From: JBCCFW01 sp039029535
GTDB lineage: Bacteria; Acidobacteriota; JBCCFW01
DNA length: 64,000 bases
NCBI GenBank assembly: GCA_039029535.1
Contig: JBCCFW010000001.1
Location: 70,474-134,473 of the forward strand
Direction of reading: 5' to 3'
Positions 50,755-60,662 of this stretch are shown piece by piece. The notes below the pieces were generated by a model that saw nothing but the letters and a program-made list of their open reading frames with translations, was not told where the DNA came from and did not search any database. The position numbers and the translations under genes are program-made. The number at the start of each line of letters is the position of its first letter. The stretch's first letter is position 1.

Positions 50755-51941
50755 GACTTGGCGTCCTGGAACAGCGGCGTGATGCCGGGGAGCTCGGTGC
50801 CGGACAGCGACTCGAGCATGGCGCCGCCGCCGGTGCTGGCGTGGGACACGGCGTCCTGGAGCTCGAGGCTGGCGAGGGCGGCCAGCGAGTCACCACCACC
50901 GACGACCGAGAAGGCCTCGCTGGCAGCGACCGCCTCGGCCACCGCGCGGGTGCCCTCGGCATAGGCGGGGGTCTCGAAGATGCCCATGGGGCCGTTCCAG
51001 AGGATGGTCCCGCAGTCCTTCACGGCCTCGGCGAAGGCGGCGCGCGTGGCCGGTCCGATGTCGACGCCGAGCTGGTCGGCCGCGAAGCCGCCGGCCGCGA
51101 CGACCTCGGCAGTGTTGGGGGCGTCGATGGAGCGCACGACGAGGTGATCGCTGGGGAGGTGGAGCTCGGGGCCGCCGTCGAGCAGCGCGCCGACCTTCTC
51201 GACCCAGTCGGCCTCGACCAGCGATGCCCCGACCTCCTCGCCGCGGGCGCGGAGACAGGTGTAGGCCATGGCGCCGCCGATGAGCAGCTTGTCGACGCGG
51301 CCGACCAGGTTCTCGAGCACGCCGAGCTTGTCGGAGACCTTCGCGCCGCCCAGCACCGCCGCCATCGGCCGGGTCGGCTCGTCGAGCACGCGGGCGAGGG
51401 CGTCGATTTCCTTCTCGATGAGCAGCCCGGCGGAGGGCGCTTCGAAGTGCGTGGGGACGACGGCCACCGACGAGTGGGCACGGTGGCAGGTGCCGAAGGC
51501 GTCGTTCACGTAGAGGTCGGCGAGACCCGCCAGCGCGCGCGCGTGATCGGCGTCGCCCTTCTTCTCGCCCGGGTCGAAGCGGAGGTTCTCGAGCAGCGCG
51601 ACCTCGTCGTCACCCACCGAGGCGAGCTGCTCGGCGAGTCCCGTGACCGGACCGTCGAGGAGTCGGACCTCGCGTCCGAGCAGGCCCGCGAGACAGGTGG
51701 CCACCGGCGCCATCGAGTAGCGCGGGTCGGGCTCACCCTTGGGGCGGCCGAGGTGACTGGCGAGCACCAGCCGGGCGCCACCGTCCAGCAGGAGCTGGAG
51801 CGTGGGCAGGGCGGCGCGGAGACGGGTGTCGTCACTGACCGCGCCGTCGGAGAGAGGGGCGTTGAAGTCGACGCGGACGAAGACGCGGCGACCGTCGACG
51901 GCGAGCTCACGGACGGAGCGAAGACGGCGTTTCGGGCTCAT
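50751..51941 (-). CDS. pgk: Phosphoglycerate kinase
   Basis: 396 residues from ATG 51941 (GAGG 7 nt upstream), the standard length. Motifs: VRVDFNAPLSDG, DDTRLRAALPTL, LASHLGRPKG, NDAFGTCHRAHSS, LGGAKVSDKLGV, ILWNGPMGIFE, VVGGGDSLAAL. It makes ATP from 1,3-bisphosphoglycerate in glycolysis. gapA, often its neighbour, is not in the window. The N-terminal extension of the open frame is not used. Confidence 0.97.
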   Translation of the reverse strand: MSPKRRLRSVRELAVDGRRVFVRVDFNAPLSDGAVSDDTRLRAALPTLQLLLDGGARLVLASHLGRPKGEPDPRYSMAPVATCLAGLLGREVRLLDGPVTGLAEQLASVGDDEVALLENLRFDPGEKKGDADHARALAGLADLYVNDAFGTCHRAHSSVAVVPTHFEAPSAGLLIEKEIDALARVLDEPTRPMAAVLGGAKVSDKLGVLENLVGRVDKLLIGGAMAYTCLRARGEEVGASLVEADWVEKVGALLDGGPELHLPSDHLVVRSIDAPNTAEVVAAGGFAADQLGVDIGPATRAAFAEAVKDCGTILWNGPMGIFETPAYAEGTRAVAEAVAASEAFSVVGGGDSLAALASLELQDAVSHASTGGGAMLESLSGTELPGITPLFQDAKS

Positions 51942-51967
51942 GGTGGTCCTCGGGAAGAGCGACGCGA

Positions 51968-51976
51968 ATCCTAGCA
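51968..51976 (-). promoter_or_regulatory. pgk-tpiA promoter, extended -10
   Basis: Minus strand TGC-TAGGAT (51976-51968), 27 bp before the ATG. There is no good -35 at 17 bp (CCTTTC), so the extended TGC element probably compensates. Confidence 0.45.
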
Positions 51977-52140
51977 GCCGGACCGGTACGGAAAGGCTCC
52001 AGGAGGGCACGAGACCACGAGAAGCGCTCGATCCGTCCCCTTCGCTCGGCTACCATCGCCTCGTCTCTTCCCTCCGACTCGACCGTCCATTCCGAGGCCC
52101 GTCCCAGGGTCGTCGGCGCGAGGGGAGACTGGAGTCGCGG

Positions 52141-52601
52141 GTGAAGGTCGCCATCGCTTCCGATCACGCCGGGTTCGAGCTCAAGCAGCGGCTCGTCGGT
52201 CACCTGAAGACGCTCGGTCACGAGCCGCTCGACCTCGGGACCGATGGCCTCGACTCGGTCGACTGGCCCGACTTCGGCGCGGCCTGTGGTCGGGCGGTGG
52301 TCGAGGGCCAGGCCGAACGCGGCATCACCGTCTGCGGCTCCGGGCTCGGCATCGCGATGGCCGCGGGCAAGGTGCCCGGCGTGCGCGTCGCCACCTGCCA
52401 CGACGAGTGGACCGCCGAGATGTGTCGTCGTCACAACGACGCCAACGTCATGTCGCTGGGCGCCCGCATCCTCGGCCCGCAGCGGGCCGAGTCCATGGTC
52501 GAGATCTTCCTGACGACTCCCTTCGACGGTGGTCGTCATGCGCCGCGCGTCGAGAAGCTGAACGCGCTGGACCCCACCACCGCCACCACCGGAGAGCGCT
52601 C

Positions 52602-52605
<4 letters not shown>
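52141..52605 (+). CDS. rpiB: Ribose 5-phosphate isomerase B
   Basis: 154 residues from GTG 52141, the usual RpiB length. Motifs: IASDHAGFELKQ at the start, CGSGLGIAMAAGKVPGVRVA (catalytic Cys), CRRHNDANVMSLGARI and a late FDGGRHAPRVEKLN. It interconverts ribose 5-phosphate and ribulose 5-phosphate. The GTG start of glyA overlaps its stop by 4 bp; rpiB-glyA is a common pair. A possible -10 (GGC-TACCAT) lies at 52048-52056. Confidence 0.95.
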
Positions 52606-53855
<1,250 letters not shown>

Positions 53856-53885
53856 CGACCGCCGCCCGTGCGGATCGGAGACCCC

Positions 53886-54506
53886 GTGACCCAGCCCTGG
53901 CTTCCGCTGTTCGTGAACCTCGCCGATCGTCTCGTCGTCGCCACCGCCGGTGGTGCCGATCTCCTCGATGCCGTGAACCGAGCGGCCGCCGGCGGTGCTC
54001 GTCTCCGCTTGGCCGGTGACTCGATGGACGGCTTGCCCGACGGCGTGGAGACCGCGTCAGCCGATGCGGCTTCGCTCGACGGGGCGAGCTTGCTCCTTCT
54101 CGGAGGTGGCTCCGAGGACACCGACCAGGCTCTCGCGTCGGCTGCGGCCGAGCGTGGCGTGCTGACCGTTCACCTCGACCACTCGGGTGCCACTGGCTCG
54201 GCGGTCCTCGCGGCTGGTGCGGGCTCGCCCGGCCTGTCCGTGGCGGTGAGCACCGGAGCTCGCGCGCCCGAGCTCGAGAGCCGTCTGGTGGCCGACTTGC
54301 ATCGGGGATTGCCGGCGGAGAACGACGACCTGGCCGAGATCCTCACCGGCCTGCGCGCGAAGCTCGAAGATCGCTTCCCCGAGGCCGAGAGGCGGGAAGC
54401 GATCTGGCAGCAGGTCCTCGACTCGCCAGTCCTGGCGCTGCTCCAGGCCGGTGATGAGGACGAGGCCGCCGAGCTCGCCGAGCGGATGGCCTGGGGCGCT
54501 GGCTAG
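53886..54506 (+). CDS. Met8/CysG-N-like protein (precorrin-2 dehydrogenase family, degenerate motif)
   Basis: 206 residues from GTG 53886, chosen because GGAG lies 5 nt upstream; an earlier GTG at 53868 has none. The layout matches the N-terminal half of siroheme synthase: LPLFVNLADRLVVATAGGADLL for the Rossmann strand, LLLLGGGSEDTDQALASAAAERGVLTVHLD, then VAVSTGARAPELESRLVADL. The usual GGGxVAxRK NAD loop is replaced by ATAGGADLLDAVNRA, and no catalytic Asp equivalent is clear. It may be a diverged or inactive paralogue. It lies 30 bp after glyA, probably in the same operon. Confidence 0.65.
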   Translation: MTQPWLPLFVNLADRLVVATAGGADLLDAVNRAAAGGARLRLAGDSMDGLPDGVETASADAASLDGASLLLLGGGSEDTDQALASAAAERGVLTVHLDHSGATGSAVLAAGAGSPGLSVAVSTGARAPELESRLVADLHRGLPAENDDLAEILTGLRAKLEDRFPEAERREAIWQQVLDSPVLALLQAGDEDEAAELAERMAWGAG

Positions 54507-54602
54507 AAGCTCGCGCCGAGGAGCGCGTCCGGTACCACGGGAGAGGACTTCCAAACCCGACGCGCCGCCACCTTGACGAAGGTCTCAGGCCGGGGTTTGA
54601 GG

Positions 54603-54632
54603 TTGACTCGCCATCTGAGAATGCATTCTCAT
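54603..54632 (+). promoter_or_regulatory. Promoter with perfect 16-bp operator upstream of TonB receptor
   Basis: TTGACT (54603-54608), 18-bp spacer, TCTCAT (54627-54632). The perfect palindrome TGAGAATGCATTCTCA (54616-54631) covers the spacer end and the -10, in the same geometry as the MerC-like promoter at 37036-37065. It fits a Fur-family repressor, most simply Zur given the gene content. Confidence 0.7.
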
Positions 54633-54675
54633 TCTCGATTAGGCATTTCAGCCCTTCTTCTCCCGGGTGACCACC

Positions 54676-57054
54676 ATGCGCTCCCGCACTTGTCTTCTTG
54701 CCCTCGTTCTCTCCCTGGCCGCGCCTGCCTGGGCTGAAGACACCGGCCGCGTGATCGGCGTGGTCGCCGACGCCGTCGGTGCCCCCATCGCTGGAGCGCG
54801 AGTCAGCCTGCTCGAGGCCGACATCGACGCGGTCACGGATGCGAGCGGCCGCTTCGAGCTCGCCTCCGTTCCGGCGGGTCGCTACGCCCTGCTGACCGAC
54901 AAGGCCGACTTCGAGCCGTCCCTCGACTACGCCCGGGTGCGGGCCGGCCGCACCACCGAGCTGGAGCTCCACCTGAGCGTGGTGCGGCAGTTCGACGAGG
55001 AGCTGCTCGTGACGGCGAGCCCCTTCCTCGCCAGCAGCGACTCGGTTCTCCTGCCGACCAGCGCGCTCTCGGGTGTCGACCTGGCGAAGGAGCTGGCGAC
55101 CACTCTCGGTGAGACGTTGGCCGACGAGCCGGGCATGAGCTCGACCTACTACGGACCTGGTGCGAGCCGCCCGCTGGTGCGCGGCCTCGGAGGAGACCGC
55201 GTCCGGATCCTTCAGGACGGCATCGACGTCGCCGATGCCTCGGCGACCAGCGTGGATCACGCGGTGACGGCCGATCCGCTCGCCGCCGAGCGCATCGAGA
55301 TCGTGCGTGGCCCCGCCACGCTGCGCTACGGCAGCAGCGCCGTCGGTGGTGTCGTGAACGTGCTCGACAACCGCATTCCCAAGCGCTACTCGGGACGTCC
55401 CGCGACCGGACGGGTGCAGCTCCTGGGCGGCACCGCCGCCGACGAGCTCAGCGGCAGCATCTCGGTCGACGCGGGTAACGAGCTCTTCGGCTTCCACGCG
55501 GACGCCCTCATCCGCGATGCCGATCTCATCGACACGCCCGAGGGCGAGATCGAGAACAGCTGGAGTGAGAGCGACGGCGGCGCGATCGGCATCGCAGCCC
55601 GCGGCAAGTGGGGCCACGTCGGCATCTCGTACTCGACCTGGGACAGCCGCTACGGCTTGCCGGGCGAGCATGGTCATCATGACGATGGGCACGATGACGA
55701 TCACGACGATGATCACGATGACGATCACGACGATGATCACGACGATGATCACGATGACGATCACGACGACGACCACGACGACGATGATCACGACGACGAT
55801 GATCACGATGACGATGATCACGATGACGATGATCACGATGACGATGATCACGATGACGATGATCACGATGACGATGATCACGATGACGAAGACGGTGGCG
55901 TGAGCATCGATCTCCGCCAGCGGCGCTTCGACTTCTCGGCGGAACGTCGCTGGGAGGGCGTGGTCCGCAGCCTGAGCTTCCGCGCCGGTCATCGCGACTA
56001 CGAGCACGTCGAGGGCGAGTCCGGGATGATCGGCACTCGTTTCATCTCCGAGGCACTCGAGGCGCGCACTGAGCTGGTTCTCGCTCATCGAGCTTGGGAC
56101 ATCGCCATCGGCGCACAGCACTCGGACGCGGACTTCGAGGCGGTCGGTGCGGAAGGCTTCGTTCCCTTCACCACGACCACGACCACCGGGCTCTTCGGCT
56201 ATGCCGAGTGGGACGGCGATCCCTGGTCCGTTCAGCTGGGCGCCCGTGCCGAGGGACGCGACGTCGACGCAGAGAGTGGCGTGTCCCGGGACTTCGATGG
56301 CCTCTCGGTCTCGGCCGGCCTGCGACACGCGTGGGAGAACGGCACGAGCCTCGGCTTCACCGCGGCGCGGAGCGTCAAGCTACCGTCACCGACCGAGCTG
56401 TTTGCCGACGGTCCGCACCTGGCGACCGGCCAGTTCGAGATCGGCAATCCCGATCTCACGGAGGAGGAAGCTCTCTCGTTCGAGCTCACGCTCCGTCACT
56501 CCAGCGAGCGCTGGGATGCGGACGTGTCGATCTTCCACACCGACTTCGACGACTACATTCGAGAGAGCGCGACCACGGAGATCGCGGACGGTCTCCCCGT
56601 GTTCCGCTACCTCCAGGACGACGCCGAGTTCTGGGGCGGGGAGGTGAGCGTCGACTTCGGCCTGCTCGCGGACGCCCCGCACCGCTGGCGTCTCGGGGCC
56701 TTCCTCGAGACGGTCCGGGCCGAGCGCAGCGATGGAACACCGCTGCCCCGCATCCCGCCGCTCGAGGTCGGACTCGGCTTGCGATTCGAGGAGGGGCCCT
56801 GGTGGGCGGACCTCGAGCTCCGGCACGTCTCGGATCAAGATCGCGTCGAGCCGGGTGAGACGTCGACCGACAGCTACTTCCTCGCCGACTTCGCGGCCGG
56901 CTGGCGCTTCTTCACCGAGCGCACGGTCCACGACCTGGTGCTCTCGGTCGAGAACGCCACCGACGAGCTGGCCCGCCAGCACAGCTCGTTCCTCAAGGAC
57001 GAGGTGCCCCTCCCTGGGCGAAACGTGTCATTACGCTACCGTCTGACCTTCTGA
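54676..57054 (+). CDS. TonB-dependent receptor with a 75-residue His/Asp tract
   Basis: 792 residues from ATG 54676. Signal peptide (to about 20), then a carboxypeptidase-regulatory-like domain (about 25-95, GVVADAVGAPIAGARVSL), plug domain (about 110-240; LVRGLGGDRVRILQDGIDV, VEIVRGPATLRYGSSAVGGVVNV type) and a beta barrel ending in an aromatic residue (SLRYRLTF). An extracellular-loop-sized insertion at residues 332-406 is made almost only of His and Asp: seven HDDD units then seven HDDDD units, 18 His in all. ZnuD-type zinc receptors use His-rich loops to capture zinc, so zinc or another divalent metal is the likely substrate. The operator and MerC neighbour agree. Confidence 0.92.
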   Translation: MRSRTCLLALVLSLAAPAWAEDTGRVIGVVADAVGAPIAGARVSLLEADIDAVTDASGRFELASVPAGRYALLTDKADFEPSLDYARVRAGRTTELELHLSVVRQFDEELLVTASPFLASSDSVLLPTSALSGVDLAKELATTLGETLADEPGMSSTYYGPGASRPLVRGLGGDRVRILQDGIDVADASATSVDHAVTADPLAAERIEIVRGPATLRYGSSAVGGVVNVLDNRIPKRYSGRPATGRVQLLGGTAADELSGSISVDAGNELFGFHADALIRDADLIDTPEGEIENSWSESDGGAIGIAARGKWGHVGISYSTWDSRYGLPGEHGHHDDGHDDDHDDDHDDDHDDDHDDDHDDDHDDDHDDDDHDDDDHDDDDHDDDDHDDDDHDDDDHDDDDHDDEDGGVSIDLRQRRFDFSAERRWEGVVRSLSFRAGHRDYEHVEGESGMIGTRFISEALEARTELVLAHRAWDIAIGAQHSDADFEAVGAEGFVPFTTTTTTGLFGYAEWDGDPWSVQLGARAEGRDVDAESGVSRDFDGLSVSAGLRHAWENGTSLGFTAARSVKLPSPTELFADGPHLATGQFEIGNPDLTEEEALSFELTLRHSSERWDADVSIFHTDFDDYIRESATTEIADGLPVFRYLQDDAEFWGGEVSVDFGLLADAPHRWRLGAFLETVRAERSDGTPLPRIPPLEVGLGLRFEEGPWWADLELRHVSDQDRVEPGETSTDSYFLADFAAGWRFFTERTVHDLVLSVENATDELARQHSSFLKDEVPLPGRNVSLRYRLTF
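55669..55893 (+). repeat. His/Asp-encoding 12-bp and 15-bp tandem repeat
   Basis: Seven 12-bp units (Asp3-His) followed by seven 15-bp units (Asp4-His). The last five 15-bp units are identical at the DNA level (GATGACGATGATCAC), indicating recent slippage expansion. All units are multiples of three, so copy-number change keeps the frame. Confidence 0.95.
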
Positions 57055-57182
57055 CCAGTCGTCTCAGCCAGTTGACGTGGACACGCCGGACACCCATGGT
57101 TAAACCGTGAGTGTCCGCGTCCGGGCGCTGGCGTTCGCGTGATGCTGAACGCCTGCGGCGAGAGTCTGCCAGGGAGACCGTC

Positions 57183-57749
57183 ATGAAGCTTCTGTCACGT
57201 GCCCGCCTCGATCGTCTCGGCGCCTTCGCCTCGGTCGCCTGCGCACTTCACTGCCTCGCGGCCCCCCTGGTGCTGCTCCTCCTGCCGACTCTCGCCCCGC
57301 TCTGGCTGGACCCCATGGCCCACCTCCTGCTCGCCGTGGTCGTCGTGCCGCTGGCGCTCGTGTCGATGATCAGCGGGTACCGGCGCCATGGTCGCCGACT
57401 CGTGCCCATCGCGGCCGCCATCGGCGTGGCCCTCGTGCTCGGTGGCATGGCCCTCCCCGCCATCCCCGCGGCACAGGCCGCCGGGCCGGAGACCGCCGTT
57501 GCCGAGGCGGAGGCCACGACCACCGCGTCCGGGGCGGAGACCACCGCGACCGGAGCGGCCTGCTCGAAGAAGAAGTGCTGCCCCAGCGTCGAGGTCGACG
57601 AGGAAGGGGACGTGAGCGTGTCCATCACGCTGAGCAGCGTCGTCATCATCGTCGGCAGCGTGTTCCTGGTCCTCGCCCACGTCGCGAACCTCCGCCTCTG
57701 CTCGCTGAACGCCTGTGGCAGCCCGGAGTGCTCCGTCGACGCCCCGTAG
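57183..57749 (+). CDS. MerC-like membrane protein with Cys-rich segment
   Basis: 188 residues from ATG 57183. MerC signature at the start: LDRLGAFASVACALHCLAAPLVLLLLP. Four helices are predicted (about 10-35, 45-65, 75-95, 150-170). Between helices 3 and 4 lies an Ala/Thr-rich loop with a Cys cluster (CSKKKCCPS), and the C-terminus has CSLNACGSPECS. Compared with the paralogue at 37119 the His-rich loop is replaced by cysteines. It lies 128 bp after the TonB receptor and is probably part of the same metal regulon. Could import or bind zinc, copper or mercury; not determined. Confidence 0.8.
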   Translation: MKLLSRARLDRLGAFASVACALHCLAAPLVLLLLPTLAPLWLDPMAHLLLAVVVVPLALVSMISGYRRHGRRLVPIAAAIGVALVLGGMALPAIPAAQAAGPETAVAEAEATTTASGAETTATGAACSKKKCCPSVEVDEEGDVSVSITLSSVVIIVGSVFLVLAHVANLRLCSLNACGSPECSVDAP

Positions 57750-57885
57750 CCCGCCTGACCGTTCGCGTGAGCCCAGGAGTCGTCGTCGCGAGGCCGCGTG
57801 GCTCGCGCACCGACTCGTGACGCAGGCCCTCCAGGAGCCGGGGAGCGACCTCGGCTGCTGTCGAGTCCCGGGTGGCCGATAGGTC

Positions 57886-59772
57886 GTGGAGCGCTCCTCT
57901 CGCTTCGAGCAGGAGCGAGCCAGGAGCGGGACGCACGGCATGCAGGGCTCACGACCTCGAGACGTCTGGGCGCGGTTTCGTCCACCGCCCCTGGCTTGGG
58001 CCCTGCTCTTCGGCCTGCTCGGGCTCACCGTGGTCGGTGTCGGCCAGCTCCGACAGTCCTCTCAACGACAGGTCGAGCTCGAGCGAGAACGACGCGTGGC
58101 GGGCCTGGCCTCGAGGCTCCTGCTCACCCTGCGTCACCACGTGTCGGCCGTGGAGGCGATCGCGGACTTCCGCTCGGCCAGCATGCGGATCGACCGCGAC
58201 GAGTTCGCGCGCTTCGTCGCGCAGCCGCTGAAACGTGGAGCACACGTACAGGCCTTCGAGTGGATTCCGCGAGTCCCGGCCGAGGAGCGCAAGGCGATCG
58301 AGCGACGGGCCCGGGAGGGAGGCCTGAGCGGCTACCGGATACGGCGGTGGTCGTACGGCGCGGGCTTCGTGGCAGGGGAGACATCCTGGTCCACCGAGTA
58401 CTACCCGGTCTTTCACGTCGAGCCCCTCCGCGGCAATGAGAGCGCAGTGGGCATCGACCTGGGCTCGCACCCGACCCGACGAGCCGCCCTGGAGCGGGCG
58501 CGGGACACGGGCCGGGTCGTGGCGACCGAGCCCATCGAGCTGGCGCAAGCGACCGGTGCGCATGCCGGCATCCTCGTGTTCGCGCCGTCGTACTCGAGAC
58601 CGGGGCTCGAGACGATCTCGGAGCGTCGAGAACACTTGCTCGGGTTCGGGCTGGGCGTGTTTCGCGTCGAGGATCTCGTCCGGACCAGCCTGCCCGAGGC
58701 CGAGTCGCGGCGATCGACGGTCCGCCTGCGTGACGTCACCAACGGAGACTTCGTTCTCTACTCCGAGCCTCGCTTCGACGAGCTCGGCGCCGAGGCACAT
58801 CGCAGCCGAGATCTCGAGGTGGGAGGACGCCGCTGGGTGCTGGACGTCCACTCGCCCGACACGGAGGTCTTCCGGGATCAGCCGCTGTTCCTGTTGGGTG
58901 GAGTTCTCGTGTCTCTCCTGGCCTTCGGCCTGGTGGTCTCGATTTCGGATCGGCACCGTCGAGTCGAGGCGCTCGTCGCCGAGCGCACGGCCGAGCTCGA
59001 GGCGGCCACCGCCGTGCTCGAGCAGGCCAAGTGCGGTCTCGAGAAGAGCAACCGGGAGCTCCAGCAGTTTGCCCGCGTCGCCTCGCACGACCTGAAGACG
59101 CCGCTCCGTCACGTCGGGAGCTTCTCGCAGCTCCTGGCCGCCGAGCTCGGTGATGAGCTAGGCGACGATGCGCAGCTCTACATGGACCACGTGCTCGGAG
59201 GCGTGAGGAGGATGGAGGCCTTGATCGATGGCCTTCTCGATCTCTCGCGGGCGCAGGCTCGGCACGTCGCCTTCGAGCCCGTGGACCTGGAGCGCTGCCT
59301 CGACATCGTCCGCGGTCAGCTCGACCCGTCCCTCGTGGAGTCGGGCACCGTGACCTCCGGTGAGCTCCCGACCGTTCAGGGAGATGCGGTGCAGCTCATG
59401 CAGCTGCTCATCAACCTCGTGACCAACGGCTTGAAGTACCGCTCCGAGCGACCACCGCGAGTTCACCTGTCGGCCAGTCGTCAGGCAGAGCAATGGCAGG
59501 TCGTGGTCGAGGACAACGGCATCGGGGTGGAGCACGCGCACCGCGAGCAGGTCTTCGAGCTCTTCCGCCGTCTCCACGGACCGGGCGAGTATCCCGGCTC
59601 GGGCATCGGCCTCGCCATCTGCCAGCGAGTCGTCGAACGGCACGGCGGTCGCATTTGGGTGGAGGGGCGACCAGGGGGCGGGAGTCGCTTCATCTTCACC
59701 CTGCCCGTCCACGAGTCAGTCGAGGGCGTGGAGACGGACAGGGAGCTCGTGGGAGCCGGCCGAGAGAGCTGA
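57886..59772 (+). CDS. CHASE-domain sensor histidine kinase
   Basis: 628 residues from GTG 57886; ATG 57940 is an alternative, and neither has a strong ribosome binding site. Membrane helix at about 36-55, periplasmic CHASE domain at about 85-250 (DEFARFVAQPLKRGAHVQAFEWIPRV and AVGIDLGSHPTRRAALERARDTG are typical), second helix at about 335-355, then a coiled coil, HisKA (FARVASHDLKTPLRHVGSF, phospho-His) and HATPase (LLINLVTNGLKYRSE, VEDNGIGVEHA, GSGIGLAICQRVVERHGG). CHASE senses small extracellular ligands. No response regulator is adjacent. Confidence 0.93.
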   Translation: MERSSRFEQERARSGTHGMQGSRPRDVWARFRPPPLAWALLFGLLGLTVVGVGQLRQSSQRQVELERERRVAGLASRLLLTLRHHVSAVEAIADFRSASMRIDRDEFARFVAQPLKRGAHVQAFEWIPRVPAEERKAIERRAREGGLSGYRIRRWSYGAGFVAGETSWSTEYYPVFHVEPLRGNESAVGIDLGSHPTRRAALERARDTGRVVATEPIELAQATGAHAGILVFAPSYSRPGLETISERREHLLGFGLGVFRVEDLVRTSLPEAESRRSTVRLRDVTNGDFVLYSEPRFDELGAEAHRSRDLEVGGRRWVLDVHSPDTEVFRDQPLFLLGGVLVSLLAFGLVVSISDRHRRVEALVAERTAELEAATAVLEQAKCGLEKSNRELQQFARVASHDLKTPLRHVGSFSQLLAAELGDELGDDAQLYMDHVLGGVRRMEALIDGLLDLSRAQARHVAFEPVDLERCLDIVRGQLDPSLVESGTVTSGELPTVQGDAVQLMQLLINLVTNGLKYRSERPPRVHLSASRQAEQWQVVVEDNGIGVEHAHREQVFELFRRLHGPGEYPGSGIGLAICQRVVERHGGRIWVEGRPGGGSRFIFTLPVHESVEGVETDRELVGAGRES

Positions 59773-59797
59773 GCGAGGCGCGCGTGGCGCCCCGCTC
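59771..59797. terminator. Bidirectional terminator between the kinase and clpP
   Basis: GAGCG-A-GGCGC (59771-59781) pairs with GCGCC-C-CGCTC (59787-59797), one A:C mismatch, 5-nt loop. It overlaps the kinase stop codon in the convergent gap. Confidence 0.6.
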
Positions 59798-59807
59798 TTG
59801 GTGAGCT

Positions 59808-60380
59808 TCAGTCGAGCTCGCCGGCCTGGGCGACGACGCGGCTGATGAGGCCGTACTCGACGGCCTGCTCGGCGGTCATCCAGTAGTCGCGGTCGCTGTC
59901 CTTGGCGACCTTCTCGAGGTCCTGGCCGGTCTCGTCGGCGATCATCTGGTTGAGACGATCGCGGAGCTTGATCATCTCCTCGGCGATGATGCCGATGTCG
60001 GAGGCCGGGCCACCGCCGCCGCCCATCCACGGCTGGTGGATGAGGAAGCGCGTGTTGGGCAGGCTGACGCGTCGCTCCTTCTTGGCGCCGAACATGATGG
60101 GCACGGCGATGCTGGCGACCCAGCCCGCGCCGACCGCGGTGATCGGCGACTTCACGAAGCGCATGAAGTCGTAGATGGCGAAGCCCGACTCGACGTGACC
60201 GCCGGGAGAGCTCACGACCATCCGGATCGGGTCGTTCGACTGACCGTCGAGGACCAGGAGCTGGGCCATGACCTGCTGGGCCACCTTCTGGTTGATCTCA
60301 CCGGCGATGAGGACGGTCCTCATGTCCAGGAGACGCTGGACCAGGCCCTCGTTCTTCTCGTTCTTGTCCTTGTCGGCCAT
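59808..60380 (-). CDS. clpP: ATP-dependent Clp protease proteolytic subunit
   Basis: 190 residues from ATG 60380 (GGAG at about 7 nt), normal ClpP length. The Ser-His-Asp triad is visible: Ser90 in AVGAGWVASIAV, His115 in FLIHQPWMG, Asp165 in SDRDYWMTAEQAVEYGLI. The serine motif is GWVAS rather than the usual GQAAS, and the segment after His carries a GGGGG run, so it may belong to a diverged ClpP subfamily. clpX and tig are not adjacent. It would work with a Clp ATPase; the Cdc48-like unfoldase in the window is a less likely partner. Confidence 0.9.
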   Translation of the reverse strand: MADKDKNEKNEGLVQRLLDMRTVLIAGEINQKVAQQVMAQLLVLDGQSNDPIRMVVSSPGGHVESGFAIYDFMRFVKSPITAVGAGWVASIAVPIMFGAKKERRVSLPNTRFLIHQPWMGGGGGPASDIGIIAEEMIKLRDRLNQMIADETGQDLEKVAKDSDRDYWMTAEQAVEYGLISRVVAQAGELD

Positions 60381-60662
60381 CCGAATCTCCGTGTCGCCCT
60401 TCGGCGGGTCGTCCTCGTCCGATCTCGGCCCGACGACGCCCGGGCGGGAGCGGAAAGCATGCCACCCGCCGGCCAGGCGACAAGCACGAGTCGTCGAGGG
60501 ACGCCGGCCGGCGGCACCCATCGGATCTTCGGCAGCGAGGAGAGCCGACCTGAGTCACTCGTTCGGCGGACCGAACGCTCGTCGAGCGCTCGGGTCGAAT
60601 CCGACGGCACGGGCTCTTCTCGCGGACGACCCTGAGGGGAGGATGGGAACGAGGGGACGACC

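Noticed and set aside
54343..56328. 661-residue minus-strand frame with a long IVIIVIV stretch resembling membrane helices
   Set aside because: The hydrophobic stretch is the exact complement of the His/Asp codons of the TonB receptor. The receptor has signal peptide, plug and barrel, so the minus frame is a shadow.
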